A stretch of DNA of 64,000 nucleotides from Cellulosimicrobium cellulans (GTDB taxonomy: Bacteria > Actinomycetota > Actinomycetes > Actinomycetales > Cellulomonadaceae). Shown here piece by piece: positions 50,768 to 62,000 of the stretch. The notes below the pieces were generated by a model that did not search any database, was not told the origin of the DNA, and was given only the letters and a program-made list of their open reading frames with translations. Location of the stretch: NCBI RefSeq assembly GCF_016921195.1, contig NZ_JAFGYF010000001.1, forward strand, positions 310,001 to 374,000, in the 5' to 3' direction. Positions within the stretch are counted from its first letter, which is position 1. Every line of letters begins with the position of its first letter. Both the position numbers and the translations under genes were made by a program.

Positions 50768-53714
50768 TCAGACCTCGAGCAGCCCGCGCTGGTGCGCGAG
50801 CGAGACGGCCTCGGCGCGCCCGGACGCGCCGAGCTTGGCCAGGACGTTGGACACGTGCACGCTCACCGTCTTCGCGGAGATGAACAGGCGCTCGCCGATC
50901 TGCCGGTTGGTCAGGCCCTGCGCGACGAGCAGCAGGACCTCCTCCTCGCGCTCGGTGAGCACCGCCGTCGTGGACCGCCGGACGCCGGGCAGGTCGAGGC
51001 GGCCCCGGCGCCCGAGCGCGCGCACCGCCTCCGCCAGCGGCGCCGCGCCCATGGACTCGGCCTCCTCGAGCGCCTGCGCGGCCTCGATCTCGGCCGCGTT
51101 GCGGTCGCCCGCGCCGAGCAGCGCCTGGGCCCAGCGGAAGCGCGACCGCGCGACCTCGTACCGGTAGCCGTAGTCGAAGAGGCGCGTCGTCTCCTCCCAC
51201 AGCGCCGGGTCGTCCTCGCCCGTGAGGCGGGAGTGCTCGGCCGCGGCGCGCGCCAGCCACGCGCGGCCCTCGGGCCCGAGGCGACCGCCGCGCGGTCGGC
51301 CGCGCTCCGCCGTCGTGCGCGCCGCCTCCAACAGCTCGGAACCGCGCGCGACGAGCTCCGCGACCTGTCCCGCTCCGGCCGCGCCCTGGAGGCGTGCGGC
51401 GTCCGCCGCGTCGGCGAGCGCGGCGAGCGCGAGCGCCGAGATCCAGATGCGGCCGAGGAAGTAGTCGCTCCACGTGCGACCCAGGTGGTCCACGAGCTCG
51501 ACGGCGAGCGCGACGGCCTCCTCGTCGCGTCCGGCCCACGTCAGCGCGTCGATCGAGCAGCCGCCGGAGATCAGCGCGATCTGCCCGTCCCGGAACCAGT
51601 CGCGCCGCAGCGCCGTGCCGCGCGCGAGGGCGTCGGCGTCGCCGCGCGCCACGGCCGCGTAGAGCTGGACGCAGGAGAGCTGCGGGGCGGAACCCTCGGG
51701 CATGGTCTCGCCCGTGGTCTCGGTGGGCGTGAGGTCGCCGAGCACGTAGCGCACGAGGTCGCGGAACAGGCGGAGCTCGACGCCGTACGCGCTCCAGCCG
51801 AGCCCCGTCGCGCGTGCCCGGTCGAGACCGTCGGCCGTCACCTGCAGCGCCTCGTCGATGCGGCCCGCGTAGTAGCGGTTCGCCGCGATGTTGTACCAGC
51901 AGCGCAGCTCGGTGAGGATGTCGCCCGCCTCGACCGCGCGCTCCCGGGCCTGGGCGAGCAGCACCGCGGCCCGGTCGTCGTCCGCGACCTCGAGGATCGC
52001 CATCGTGGTGAGCACGTCCGCCTCGACGTCCGGCGCGTCGAGGCGGTGCGCGACGTCCAGTGCCTCGGCGGCGACCTCCGCGGCGAGCTCGTCGAGGTCG
52101 GCGTTCATCGCGGCGCGCGCCCGCATCGCGAGCGTCCACGCGCGGTCGAGCGACGGCGGCTCCTCCGGGAGCACGGCCAGCGCGGCCTCCGTGTGGGCGA
52201 GGGTCTCCTCGACCTCCTCCGTCCCGAGCAGGTAGCGGGACAGCACGTGGCGCAGCGACGCCTGGCGCATCGGGTCGCTCGCCGTGCCCTCGACGACCTT
52301 GCGGGCCAGCGCGACCGCGCGGTCCGGCTCGCCCGCACGGCTCGCCGCCCCGGCCGCGGCCAGCGCGACGGTGACGCGGTCCTCGCCGAGGAGAGCCGCG
52401 GCGTCGGGCACCGCCTGCCACAGCGCGAGCACCTGCTCGAGGTGCCGCAGCTCCTCCGCGGGCGCGAGCACGCGCGCGGCCTTGCGGGCGGCGGCGCGCG
52501 ACGCCGTCAGCGCGGCCGGGAGGTCGTGCGCGGCGAGCGCGTGGTGGGCGCGCAGCGCGGGGGAGCCGAGCGTGGGGTCGTCGTCGAGCGCGGCGAGGTA
52601 GGCGCGGTGCACGCCCACGCGCTCGCCCGGCAGCAGGTCGGACGCCACCGCCTCGGCGAGCAGCGCGTGCCGGAACACGACCGTGTCGCGCGCGCCGTCG
52701 CCCTCGACCGCGAGGACGTGGTGCGCGATCGCCTCGCGCAGCGCCGCGTCGAACGAGCGCCCGGTGGCCGTCTCGCCGTCCACCGCGTCCCGTGCGAGCG
52801 CGGCACGCAGGAGCGGCTCGCTCACCTGGCGCCCCGACACCGACGCGACCCGGACGAGGTGCTGCACGGCGGGGTCGAGCACCTCGAGACGGGCGCGCAG
52901 CACGTCCGCGAGGGACCAGGGCAGCTCGTCGTCGAGGCCCGACTCGACGAGCTCCTCGGCGAAGTACGCGTTGCCCTCGGAGCGCGAGCGCACGGACTCG
53001 AACGCGTCCCGCGGCAGGGGGGGCGCCCGCGAGCGCGGTGGTGAACTCGCGCAGCTCGCCCTCGGTGAAGGGGGCGAGCTGCACGTGCTCGACGCGCGGG
53101 TGGCGCAGCAGCTCCGCGAGGACGGGGCGCAGGGGGTGACGGCGGTGCAGGTCGTCCGCGCGGTAGCTCGCGACGACGAGGACGTGCTCCGCGCGCAGGC
53201 GCGCGACGACGAAGCGCAGGACGTCGCGGCTCGACGGGTCCGCCCAGTGCAGGTCCTCGACGACGAGCACGAGCGGCGCCTCGGCCGTCCCGGACGCGGC
53301 GAGCGCGGCCGCGACGCTCTCGAAGAGCTGGAGGCGCTCGCCCTGGCTCTGCTCGTCGTCCGCCGGGGTACCGGCGTCGAGCAGGCGCGCGAGCGCGGGC
53401 CGTGCGGCCACGGTCTCGTCGACGGCGGGGTGCTGGCTGCGCAGCGTCGTCAGCGCCTCGGAGAAGGGGAGATAGGGGAGGCCGACCTCGCCGAGGTCCA
53501 CGCAGTGGCTCCAGACGACGGTCGCGCCGCTCGCGGCGGCGAGCTCGGCCGCGCGCGTGAGCAGTCGCGTCTTGCCGACCCCGGCGTCAGCGCCCACGAG
53601 CACCACGCCGGGCTCGCCGCGGCGCGCGCGCTCGACCGCCGCGGAGAGCGCGTCGAGCTCGGCGGCGCGAGCCACGAAGGGCGCGCGCGAGGAGGGGCGT
53701 GGCACAGCTCCCAT
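50768..53714 (-). pseudogene. LuxR-family AAA ATPase regulator split by a one-base frameshift
   Basis: The intact reading would be about 981 residues. It has an AAA-type ATPase domain (Walker A GADAGVGKTRL near residue 35, Walker B LVLVVEDLHWAD) with an N-terminal FVARAAELDAL start. A TPR-like helical region and a C-terminal LuxR helix-turn-helix (LTEREEEVLLLVAQGLTNRQ) follow. The frame breaks at a run of seven G (53017-53023). Removing one base restores A-G-A-P-L-P-R-D-A-F-E-S and joins the two parts cleanly. The break is either a sequencing or assembly error in a homopolymer, or a true phase-variable or recent inactivating shift. The start is the ATG at 53714. Confidence 0.8.
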
Positions 53715-53824
53715 CCTCGCAGCGCGCACCGACACGTGACCAGCGGACAGACCGCCGGAGCCCGCGCCGGGCACGACGACGCCGCCGACGAGAGGGTTCT
53801 CGTCGACGGCGTCGGGCGGCGCGG

Positions 53825-53968
53825 TCACCGCGCCGGGTGGTCGTGGCGCCGACGGCGTCCCCGCCACCAGTGCAGCAGCGAGGGCTCGTCGTGCCGGAAG
53901 TCGTCACGCAGCCGCTGCGTGCGGTAGGTGAGATCCGCCTCGAAGGTCGGATCGAACTGTGCGCTCAT
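53825..53968 (-). CDS. Small basic-tailed protein of unknown function
   Basis: A 47-residue protein reading SAQFDPTFEADLTYRTQRLRD, then DEPSLLHWWRGRRRRHDHPAR. A weak GGGGAC lies before the ATG. The length and tryptophan/arginine ending are similar to small actinobacterial proteins of unknown role. It lies between the regulator gene and the acidic small protein. Confidence 0.45.
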   Translation of the reverse strand: MSAQFDPTFEADLTYRTQRLRDDFRHDEPSLLHWWRGRRRRHDHPAR

Positions 53969-54162
53969 GGTCGTCCCCGTCTCCGCAGGCACCCTGCCTG
54001 TCCGACACTCACGGTCGTCCTGAGCAGCGGGCCGTCGCATCGGACGACCGCGCACGGTTCGGGAGAGGGGGCCTTAGACGGCGCCCTCCACCGGCACTGA
54101 GGCGTCTGAGGCGGGCCGTCGCGACTAAGGCACCGGGGACGGTCGGGCCGCCCGGCGCTGCG

Positions 54163-54339
54163 TCAGCCGGCGTCGAAGCGGTCCTCCTCGTCCCGCTCCG
54201 GCTCGTCGGCGGGCACCTCGCCCGGGATCGCCTCGGTGGCGGCAGCCCCCGCGCGGTCGGTGCGCGCCCGTCCGGGTACCTGGCGGTCCTCGGCCGTCGC
54301 GCCGTCGTCGCGCCCGGTTCCCTCGTCGTTCTCGCTCAT
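54163..54339 (-). CDS. Small acidic protein of unknown function
   Basis: A 58-residue, Glu/Asp/Arg-rich protein (SENDEGTGRDDGATAEDRQV start, EPERDEEDRFDAG end) with no hydrophobic segment. Low complexity and charge suggest a disordered protein. It lies divergently from the Eis-type gene. It is supported mainly by the good start position and lack of a competing frame. Confidence 0.4.
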   Translation of the reverse strand: MSENDEGTGRDDGATAEDRQVPGRARTDRAGAAATEAIPGEVPADEPERDEEDRFDAG

Positions 54340-54471
54340 GGTCCGGCCCTCGCTCGTCGTCGTCCTCGTCGTCGACGCTAGGGCGGGGTCGCGGCGCTCG
54401 CAGGCGCTGGCCGCGGTCCCGCGCGCGAAATCCGGTGGACCGCGCCGCCCGGCGGGGACTATGACCAGGGC

Positions 54472-55734
54472 ATGACCTCCCCCACGCCCTCCTCGTTCGA
54501 CGTCCGGCCGCTGGAGCAGGAGGACCGGGACCAGGCGCTGGACGTGGTGTGGCGGGCCTTCGGCTGGGGCTACCGGCAGGACGCCGCCGACGACGTCTTC
54601 GCCGGCCGCTCCATCGAGGCCGACCGCACGCTCGTGGCCGTCGACGGCTCGCGCAGCGAGGTCGTCGGAACCGCGAGCGCGTACTCGCTGCGGATGACGA
54701 TGCCCGGCGGGGGTTCGCAGCCCGTCGCCGGGGTGTGGATGGTGACCGTGGCCCCCACCCACCGCCGGCGCGGCGTCATGACCGCGATGATGCGCCGCCA
54801 GCTCACGGACCTGGCCGCGGGCGGCGAGGCCGTGGCCGCGCTCTGGGCGACGGAGGCCGGCGTCTACGGGCGCTACGGCTACGGGATCGCGTCGTGGCGC
54901 CAGCCGATCGAGGTCGATCTGTCGCGCGCAGCGTTCACCCCGCACGCGACGAGGCTGGTCGCGGGATCGCCCGCGCGCCTGCACCTCATGAGCCTGCCGG
55001 CCGCGCTGCCGCACCTGGCCGCGATCCACGACGACCTGCTGGCCACGCGGCCGGGGACGCTCGCGCGCGACGCGGACCGTTGGCAGTTCCTCCTGGGCGG
55101 CGGTGACGGCCGGCCGCCGGCGGAGATCGTCGTCGCCCTGGGCCCCGACGGGCCCACCGGGTTCGCGGCGTACCGGGTGCGCGAGGGCGAGGCGGCACTG
55201 GTGCCCAGGGGCGTGGTCGCCGTCCAGGAGGTGGGCGCCACGGACCCGGCCACCCACGCCCAGCTCTGGCGCTACCTGCTCGACCTCGACCTCGTGAGCA
55301 CGCTGACGTGCGAGTCGCGGCCCGTGCCGGACCCGCTGGCCCACCTGCTCGCCGACCACCGTCGGATGCACGCCCGTCTCGACGAGGCGCTGTGGGTCCG
55401 TGTCGTCGACGTCGAGCGGGCGCTCGGCGCGCGCGCCTTCTCCGCCCCCGTCGACCTCGTGCTCGACGTCACCGACGACGCGGTCCCCGCCAACGCCGGG
55501 CGGTGGCACGTCGTCGTCGGCGAGGCGGGCGGCACGGCCGCCGTGCGCCGGACCGACGCGCGGCCCGACCTCTCGATGGACGTCGCCGACCTCGGCGCGG
55601 CGCACCTGGGTGCCACCCCGCTGCACGTCCTCGCGCTCGCCGGGCGCGTCGTCGAGCACACCCCCGGCGCGGTCGCCGCCGCGGCGGCCGCGTGGTCCTG
55701 GTCCCCGACCGCGCACACCGCCGAGATCTTCTGA
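54472..55734 (+). CDS. Eis-type GNAT N-acetyltransferase
   Basis: This 420-residue enzyme has the three-part Eis architecture. An N-terminal GNAT domain holds the acetyl-CoA loop WMVTVAPTHRRRGVMTAMMR (about 88-107). A second GNAT-like region (about 165-300) and a C-terminal SCP2-like domain (about 310-415; HTPGAVAAAAAAWSWSP) complete it. The terminal carboxylate of such enzymes is used in catalysis. Eis proteins acetylate amines, including aminoglycosides and lysine side chains. Whether this one affects drug resistance cannot be told from sequence. Confidence 0.88.
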   Translation: MTSPTPSSFDVRPLEQEDRDQALDVVWRAFGWGYRQDAADDVFAGRSIEADRTLVAVDGSRSEVVGTASAYSLRMTMPGGGSQPVAGVWMVTVAPTHRRRGVMTAMMRRQLTDLAAGGEAVAALWATEAGVYGRYGYGIASWRQPIEVDLSRAAFTPHATRLVAGSPARLHLMSLPAALPHLAAIHDDLLATRPGTLARDADRWQFLLGGGDGRPPAEIVVALGPDGPTGFAAYRVREGEAALVPRGVVAVQEVGATDPATHAQLWRYLLDLDLVSTLTCESRPVPDPLAHLLADHRRMHARLDEALWVRVVDVERALGARAFSAPVDLVLDVTDDAVPANAGRWHVVVGEAGGTAAVRRTDARPDLSMDVADLGAAHLGATPLHVLALAGRVVEHTPGAVAAAAAAWSWSPTAHTAEIF

Positions 55735-55823
55735 GGCGTGACGGAGGTCACTCCTCCCGTTGCCAACGACCCGACCCCGGCGCAGACTGGACGAAGGACC
55801 GGACCCGCTGTGGGGGTGACCTC

Positions 55824-56516
55824 GTGACCGACACCTACGACATGCTGCCGATGCTGGGCCGTGGCAAGCACCGCAACCCGAAGAAGGGCGCGTGCTTCAT
55901 GGAGCTCGCGTCCTACCTCGCGGGGGAGCGGTGGAGCGACCACCCACGGTGCACGCACCCGCTGCTCGCGATGCTCGCGCGCGCCGTGAACGACCTCACG
56001 GTCGACCCGGAACGCCCCAAGCTCGCGCCGCTCATCCCGTCCGTCATCGGGCTGACGAGCGACGACCCGCACTGGGACGTGCGCATCGCGTTGCGTGCCG
56101 CGGTCGCGGCGCTGCCGATCGCCCCGGCGGACCGGCAGCAGACGCTGGCCGTCGCGATCATCGGGGCGGAGAAGATGCTCGACGTCCTCGACGACCGCCC
56201 CGCGGGCACGCTGAGCGCCGAGTCGGCGGACGCGCTCGCGAGCTGCCCGCGTACGGCGCGCTGGGCGCAGCGGTTCTGCGAGGGCGCCCGGTTGCGGCCG
56301 AGCCGGTTCGTGCGCGACGCCGCGCCGAGCATCATCTCCGCGGCGGTGCAGGGCATCGCCGAGGCGTGCGTGCCCGACCCGGACGAGCGCCTGCGCGCGC
56401 TGCTCGCCGCGACGATCGACGACTGCCGCGCCTGGGCCGCGGCGGAGCCCGCCCCGGCGCTCGACCCCGAGTCCTGGGCGCCCGTCGTCCGCGCCGCGGG
56501 TGCGGGGGCGCGGTGA
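55824..56516 (+). CDS. Conserved protein of unknown function
   Basis: This 230-residue soluble protein reads MLPMLGRGKHRNPKKGACFM and ELASYLAGERWSDHPRCTHPL near the start, a pattern I recall from an actinobacterial hypothetical family. No membrane helix or enzyme motif is visible. The GTG start has GGGGGTGA upstream. It overlaps the UBP-zinc-finger gene by four bases, so the two probably act together. Confidence 0.7.
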   Translation: MTDTYDMLPMLGRGKHRNPKKGACFMELASYLAGERWSDHPRCTHPLLAMLARAVNDLTVDPERPKLAPLIPSVIGLTSDDPHWDVRIALRAAVAALPIAPADRQQTLAVAIIGAEKMLDVLDDRPAGTLSAESADALASCPRTARWAQRFCEGARLRPSRFVRDAAPSIISAAVQGIAEACVPDPDERLRALLAATIDDCRAWAAAEPAPALDPESWAPVVRAAGAGAR

Positions 56517-56923
56517 CGACCGAGCGCGCGCCGAACGTCAACGGCGAGGGCCTCGACGACCCCGTGCTGGCCGCCGCCCTGGCGACGGCCGTCGACGTGG
56601 AGGTGCCCCCGAGCGGCACCGGGTGCGCCGAGTGCGACGCGGACGGCGGCTGGTGGGTCCACCTGCGCCGGTGCGCGACGTGCGGGCACGTCGGGTGCTG
56701 CGACACCTCACCGGCCCAGCACGCGACGGCGCACTTCGAGGAGACCGGCCACCGCCTCATCCGCTCGTTCGAGCCGGGCGAGGACTGGTACTGGGACTAC
56801 GAGACGGAGCAGGTCCTCGAGGGGCCGCACCTCGCCGCACCGCTCTCGCGCCCGCCGGAGCAGGGCTCGCCCGGCCCCGCCGACCGCGTGCCGGCCGACT
56901 GGACCTCGCTCATCCACCGCTGA
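56513..56923 (+). CDS. UBP-type zinc-finger protein
   Basis: This 136-residue protein has the zinc finger found in ubiquitin-specific proteases (about 35-100): GCAECDADGGWWVHLRRCATCGHVGCCDTSPAQHATAH is the Cys/His array, split here as GCAEC, CATCGHVGCC and QHATAHFEETGH. In bacteria there is no ubiquitin, and the domain is thought to bind C-terminal peptides. The GTG overlaps the stop of the preceding gene. Confidence 0.88.
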   Translation: MTTERAPNVNGEGLDDPVLAAALATAVDVEVPPSGTGCAECDADGGWWVHLRRCATCGHVGCCDTSPAQHATAHFEETGHRLIRSFEPGEDWYWDYETEQVLEGPHLAAPLSRPPEQGSPGPADRVPADWTSLIHR

Positions 56924-56933
56924 CGCGGCGGTC

Positions 56934-57869
56934 TCACGCGAACGCGACGCGCGTCAGCCGCTCCGACAGGGCCCAGACGCGAGCGGCCTCCTCCGCGCTG
57001 CGCAGGGGCGCCCACAGCCGCTGCTCGCCCGGAGGACCGCCGAGGTTGCCCGGCCACTGCGGGCCGTAGAACCCGCCGTTCCTCGCCTCGGGGGACGTCA
57101 CGGCCAGGAGTGCGGGGAGCGGGGCGGTCTCCACCGTCCCGACGACGAGGCCCCGCCGCGAGAGCGCACGGATCACCCGGACCCCGCGCGTGTCCCCCGC
57201 CCGGCCGACCTCGGGGCGAGCCGCGAGCAGGCTCGTCGGCGCGACGCCAGGGTGCGAGAGCATGCTCGTGACGCCCCAGCCGGCTGACGCGCTGCGGCGC
57301 GCGAGCTCCAGCGCGAACAGCCCGACCGCGATCTTGGACGCGCGGTAGGCGCGCATGCCGTCGTAGCGGCGCTCCGCGTTCGGGTCCGTCCAGTCGATCG
57401 CGCCGCGGCGGGCGGCGATGCTCGTCTGCGAGGTGATCCGTGCGCGACCCGCCCGCAGCAGCGGGAGCAGGTGAGCCGTGAGCGCGAAATGACCGAGGTG
57501 GTTGGTCCCGAGCTGGAGCTCGAACCCGTCCGCCGTCTCCTGCCGGTCGGGCGGCGTCATCACGCCCGCGTTGTTGACGAGGACGTGGACGGGGGCTCCC
57601 TCGCTGCGCAGCTCGTCACCGAACGCCTCGACCGACGCCAGCGAGGAGAGGTCCAGCGTGCGGAGCGAGAGCCTCGCCCCCGGATGCCGCGCGCGGATCG
57701 TCGCGGCGGCCGCTTCCCCCTTGCGCGCGTTCCGCACCGGCATGACGACCTCGGCGCCGGCCGCGGCGAGGCGTGCGGCGATGCCGAGCCCGACGCCGTC
57801 GCTGGCTCCGGTCACCACGGCTCGCCTCCCGGAGAGGTCGGGGACGGTGAGGTCGTCTCTCGTGCGCAT
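56934..57869 (-). CDS. Short-chain dehydrogenase/reductase
   Basis: This 311-residue SDR oxidoreductase has the cofactor loop [16 protein letters not shown] (about 19-34) and [10 protein letters not shown]. The active-site serine is near [11 protein letters not shown] and the catalytic YRASK follows. The length and the [16 protein letters not shown] segment fit retinol-dehydrogenase-like proteins. It is divergent from an XRE-type regulator, with 126 bases between the starts. The substrate is unknown. Confidence 0.9.
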   Translation of the reverse strand: MRTRDDLTVPDLSGRRAVVTGASDGVGLGIAARLAAAGAEVVMPVRNARKGEAAAATIRARHPGARLSLRTLDLSSLASVEAFGDELRSEGAPVHVLVNNAGVMTPPDRQETADGFELQLGTNHLGHFALTAHLLPLLRAGRARITSQTSIAARRGAIDWTDPNAERRYDGMRAYRASKIAVGLFALELARRSASAGWGVTSMLSHPGVAPTSLLAARPEVGRAGDTRGVRVIRALSRRGLVVGTVETAPLPALLAVTSPEARNGGFYGPQWPGNLGGPPGEQRLWAPLRSAEEAARVWALSERLTRVAFA

Positions 57870-57995
57870 GGTTGCTCCCGTGTCGTCGGACGGGCGTCGT
57901 CCGACGCCCGGGCTCCACGGTGCCTGCCGCGGCACGCGGTATCCACGGCCTGGTGATCCGTGGCTGGGAGGTCCGGCCCGGGGGAGGATGCCTGC

Positions 57996-58835
57996 ATGAT
58001 CGACCGGCCTGGGCTCGCGAGCTTCCTGCGCACGCGCCGCGAGGCGCTCCAGCCCGAGGACGTCGGGCTGCCGCGTGGCCGGCGGCGCCGGACGAGCGGC
58101 CTCCGGCGGGAGGAGGTGGCCGTGCTGTGCCACATCTCCACCGACTACTACTCCCGCCTGGAGCGCGAGCGCGGCCCGCAGCCGTCGGAGCGGATGGTCG
58201 CCTCGATCGCGCAGGGACTCCACCTCTCGCGCGACGAGCGTGACCACCTCTTCCGCCTCGCGGGCCACCGTCCGCCCGAGCGCGGCCCGGGCGGCGACCA
58301 CATCAGCCCGGGCATGCTGCGCATCTTCGACCGGCTCACCGACACCCCGGCCGAGATCGTCACCGAGCTGGGGGAGTCGCTGCGGCAGACGCCGCTCGGA
58401 GCGGCGCTCGTCGGCGACAACGGCCGGTTCACCGGGCCGATGCGCAGCATCGGGTTCCGGTGGTTCGCGCAGCCCGGCGCGCGGGACCTCGTCCCGCCCG
58501 AGGAGCACGAGTTCTACTCCCGGATGTACGCGTCCGGGCTCCGCCGGGTCGCCACGCTGCGCGGCCCGCGGTCGCGCGCGGCACAGCTGCGGGACGTGCT
58601 CAGCGCACGCAGCGAGGAGTTCCGCGCGGTGTGGAGCCGGCACGAGATCGGCGTCGTGCCGCGCGAGACCAAGCGCTACCAGCATCCCGAGGTCGGCCTG
58701 GTCGAGGTGGCCTGCCAGGTCCTGCTCGACCCGGACCAGGCGCACTCGCTGCTCGTCTACACCGCCGTCCCGGGCACCGAGAGCCACGAGAAGCTCCGGT
58801 TCCTCGCCACCATCGGGGCTCGGACACCGGCCTGA
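57996..58835 (+). CDS. XRE-family regulator with MmyB-like ligand domain
   Basis: This 279-residue protein has an N-terminal helix-turn-helix ([20 protein letters not shown], then [21 protein letters not shown], with [12 protein letters not shown]). A PAS-like MmyB ligand-binding domain fills residues 105-265 ([20 protein letters not shown], then [20 protein letters not shown]). Members bind fatty acids in methylenomycin-type regulators. The ATG at 57996 has GGGGGAGGA upstream. It is divergent from the SDR gene and probably controls it. Confidence 0.9.
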   Translation: MIDRPGLASFLRTRREALQPEDVGLPRGRRRRTSGLRREEVAVLCHISTDYYSRLERERGPQPSERMVASIAQGLHLSRDERDHLFRLAGHRPPERGPGGDHISPGMLRIFDRLTDTPAEIVTELGESLRQTPLGAALVGDNGRFTGPMRSIGFRWFAQPGARDLVPPEEHEFYSRMYASGLRRVATLRGPRSRAAQLRDVLSARSEEFRAVWSRHEIGVVPRETKRYQHPEVGLVEVACQVLLDPDQAHSLLVYTAVPGTESHEKLRFLATIGARTPA

Positions 58836-58869
58836 CCCGGCGTCGCGCGATGTCGCATGCTGTCACCTG

Positions 58870-58898
58870 TTGTCTTTTTCTGGTGGAAGTTGTTTGAT
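58870..58898 (+). promoter_or_regulatory. Possible promoter in an AT-rich patch before the secreted GH2 gene
   Basis: TTGTCT (58870-58875) and TTTGAT (58893-58898) are 17 bases apart, in a stretch (58865-58902) that is clearly more AT-rich than the rest of the window. The 112 bases to the start leave room for an operator, but none is obvious. Confidence 0.3.
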
Positions 58899-59010
58899 TC
58901 TGGGGAGACGTCGTGCGGTGCGCCAAGGAGGGCGTCCGCCGGACACAGGTGCCCGGCACGCCGCCGCGTCGGAGCAGTCCCTGGATTCACTCGACGAGGA
59001 GGAAGCACGG

Positions 59011-62000
59011 ATGCAGTCCATGACAGCGGTAGCACCCCCGCGGGGCAGACCGGCGAGGATCGTGGCGGCGGCGTTGGCCGCCGCGCTCACGGTCCCCCTG
59101 GCCGTGGCGACGGCGGTCGGGGCGACGGCGTCGCCGTCGGCCACCGCCACGGACGAGGCGGGCGCGGCTGACGTCGCGGCCCAGGACCTCGCTCTCGACA
59201 ACGGCCTCAAGGGCGAGTACTTCCTGTCCGGCGGCCCCGGCTGGCCGCTCACCGACCTCAAGGCCACGATCCCCGACCAGCGGATCGAGTTCCCCAACCT
59301 GGTCCCGACGTTCGCGGAGCTCACCGGCCGCGGCGAGCGCACCTCCGCGCGCTGGACGGGCCAGATCACGCCCGACTACAGCGAGGCGTACACGTTCTCC
59401 GCGATCGGCGACAACGGCTTCCGGCTCTGGATCGACGACGAGCTCGTCATCGACCACTGGGTCGACGACTGGGACGTCGAGCAGACGTCCGCCCCGGTCC
59501 AGCTGCAGGCTGGCCAGGAGTACGCGTTCCGCATGGAGATGTTCCAGAACACCGGCGGGTCGCACCTCCGGTTGCGGTGGCAGAGCCCCTCGCAGGAACG
59601 TGAGATCGTGCCGACCGACGCGTTCACCTACCCCGACGACTTCGTCGTCTTCCCCGCCCAGGCCGCGCTCGAGAGCGACGGCACGAGCCTCAACGTGACG
59701 TTCCAGGACACCGCGGGCGGTGTCGACGAGAGCCTCGTCGACCACCTCAAGGTCCAGGTGGACCAGCTGGCGTGGCCCGTCGCGCAGGTCGCTGCGCAGG
59801 GCGACGTCCTCGGCGTCACGCTCGCCGAGCCCGTCGACCGCGCGTCGACCGCTCGCCTCGTCTACGACGGCGAGGGCGACCTGACGGTCGGCGGCGAGAA
59901 GGTCGGCTCGCTCAACCTGCCGGTCACGAACGGGTCCGACTTCCGGATCCAGACCCCGTGGGCTGACGACTTCGACCCGACCAACCCCCTGCCCGAGTAC
60001 CCGCGCCCGCAGCTCACGCGCGACGCGTGGCAGAACCTCAACGGCGTCTGGCAGTTCGAGGCGGCGGAGTCCGACGACGCCGTGCCGAGCGGCCGCGACC
60101 TCGAGGAGGAGATCGTCGTCCCGTACGCGGTCGAGTCCGCGCTGTCCGGCATCGAGCGGCGCGAGGACGACATGTTCTACCGCCGCACGTTCGAGGTGCC
60201 GCAGGACTGGGCGGTGGGGAGCGACAACCGCCTGCGCATCAACTTCGGCGCGGTCGACTACCTCGCCACGGTGTACGTGAACGGCACCGAGGTCGGCACG
60301 CACCGCGGTGGGTACGAGTCGTTCTCCGTGGACGTCACCGACGCGCTCGTCGAGGGCTCCGAGCAGGAGCTCGTGGTGCGCGCCGTCGACACGACGGACG
60401 GCAGCAACCAGGCCGTCGGCAAGCAGACGCTCAACCCCGGCGGCATCTTCTACACCCCGACGTCGGGCATCTGGCAGACGGTGTGGATGGAGCCGGTCCC
60501 CACCGCGGCGATCGACGCCGTCGTCACGACGCCCGACGTCGAGGCGGGCGTGCTCGCGGTGACCGTGCAGTCGGCCTCCGCGTCCGACGACGCCGAGGTC
60601 ACCGCCGTCGTGCGGGACGCCGAGGGCGCCGAGGTCGGCAGCGTCACCGGCGCCGCGAACGAGCTGCTCGCCGTCGAGATCCCGGACGCGCACCTGTGGT
60701 CGCCCGAGGACCCGTACCTCTACGACGTCGACGTCACGCTCACCGACGGCGGTTCCACCGACACCGTGGCGTCGTACGCGGGCATGCGCTCGATCGAGGT
60801 CTCCGAGGTGGACGGCGTCCAGCGCATCCTGCTCAACGGCGAGAACACCTTCCTCATGTCGACGCTCGACCAGGGCTACTGGCCGGACGGCATCTACACG
60901 CCGGCGTCCGACGAGGCGTACGTGTTCGACATCCAGGCCCACAAGGACCTGGGCTTCAACACCCTGCGCAAGCACATCAAGGTCGAGCCGGCCCGGTTCT
61001 ACTACCACGCCGACACCCTCGGCCTGATGATCTGGCAGGACATCCCCAGCGGCTGGTTCAACAACGGCGACACGAACCCGGCGTCCCGCGTCTTCTGGGA
61101 GCAGGAGATGAAGGACATCATCGACCAGCACCGCTCGGTGCCGTCGATCGTGGGCTGGGTGACGTTCAACGAGGGCTGGGGCGAGTGGAACCTCGCCGAC
61201 ACGGCGCGGATCGGCGACACGATCGACGAGTACGACCCGAGCCGCATCCTCAACACGCACTCGGGCTACAACTGCTGCGCGTCGAAGGGCGACTCCAAGA
61301 CGGGCGACATCATCGACTGGCACCAGTACACCGGCCCGGCGCTGCCGAAGCCGGACGCCACGCGCGCCGCGATCGACGGCGAGCACGGCGGCTTCTCGAT
61401 GAGCGTCCCGGGCCACATGTGGCCCGGCGTGTCCGCCAACCCGTACGGCGGCGTCGCGGACAGCGAGGCGCTGACCGACGCGTACGTGCAGAACACGGAG
61501 AAGCTGGTCCGGCCTGCGCAGTGCTACCTGTCCGGCTCGGTGTACACGGAGATCTCCGACGTCGAGAACGAGCTCAACGGCTTCTACACCTACGACCGCC
61601 GCGTGCTCAAGATGGACGCCGCGCGCGTCAAGGACGTCAACGAGCGCGTGATCGCGGCGGCGAAGCAGGGCTCCGCGCCGGTCGACCCCGGCACCCCGGG
61701 CCTGACCGGCACGGGCCGCTGGTCGTTCGACGAGGGGCAGGGCACGACGGCGGCCGACGGCGTGGGCGACCACCCGGCGACCGGCGCGGGGACCTGGGTG
61801 GCCGGGCACGACGGCACCGGGTCCGCGATCAGGCTCAACGGCACGAACCAGTCGTTCGCGACCGAGGGCCCCGTCGTCGACACGACCGGCTCCTACACGG
61901 TCTCCGCCTGGGTCCAGCTCGACAAGACGCCCGGCGGCGCGTGGTCGACGATCGTCGGCCAGGACTCGGTCACGGGCTCGAGCGCGTTCTACCTCCAGTA

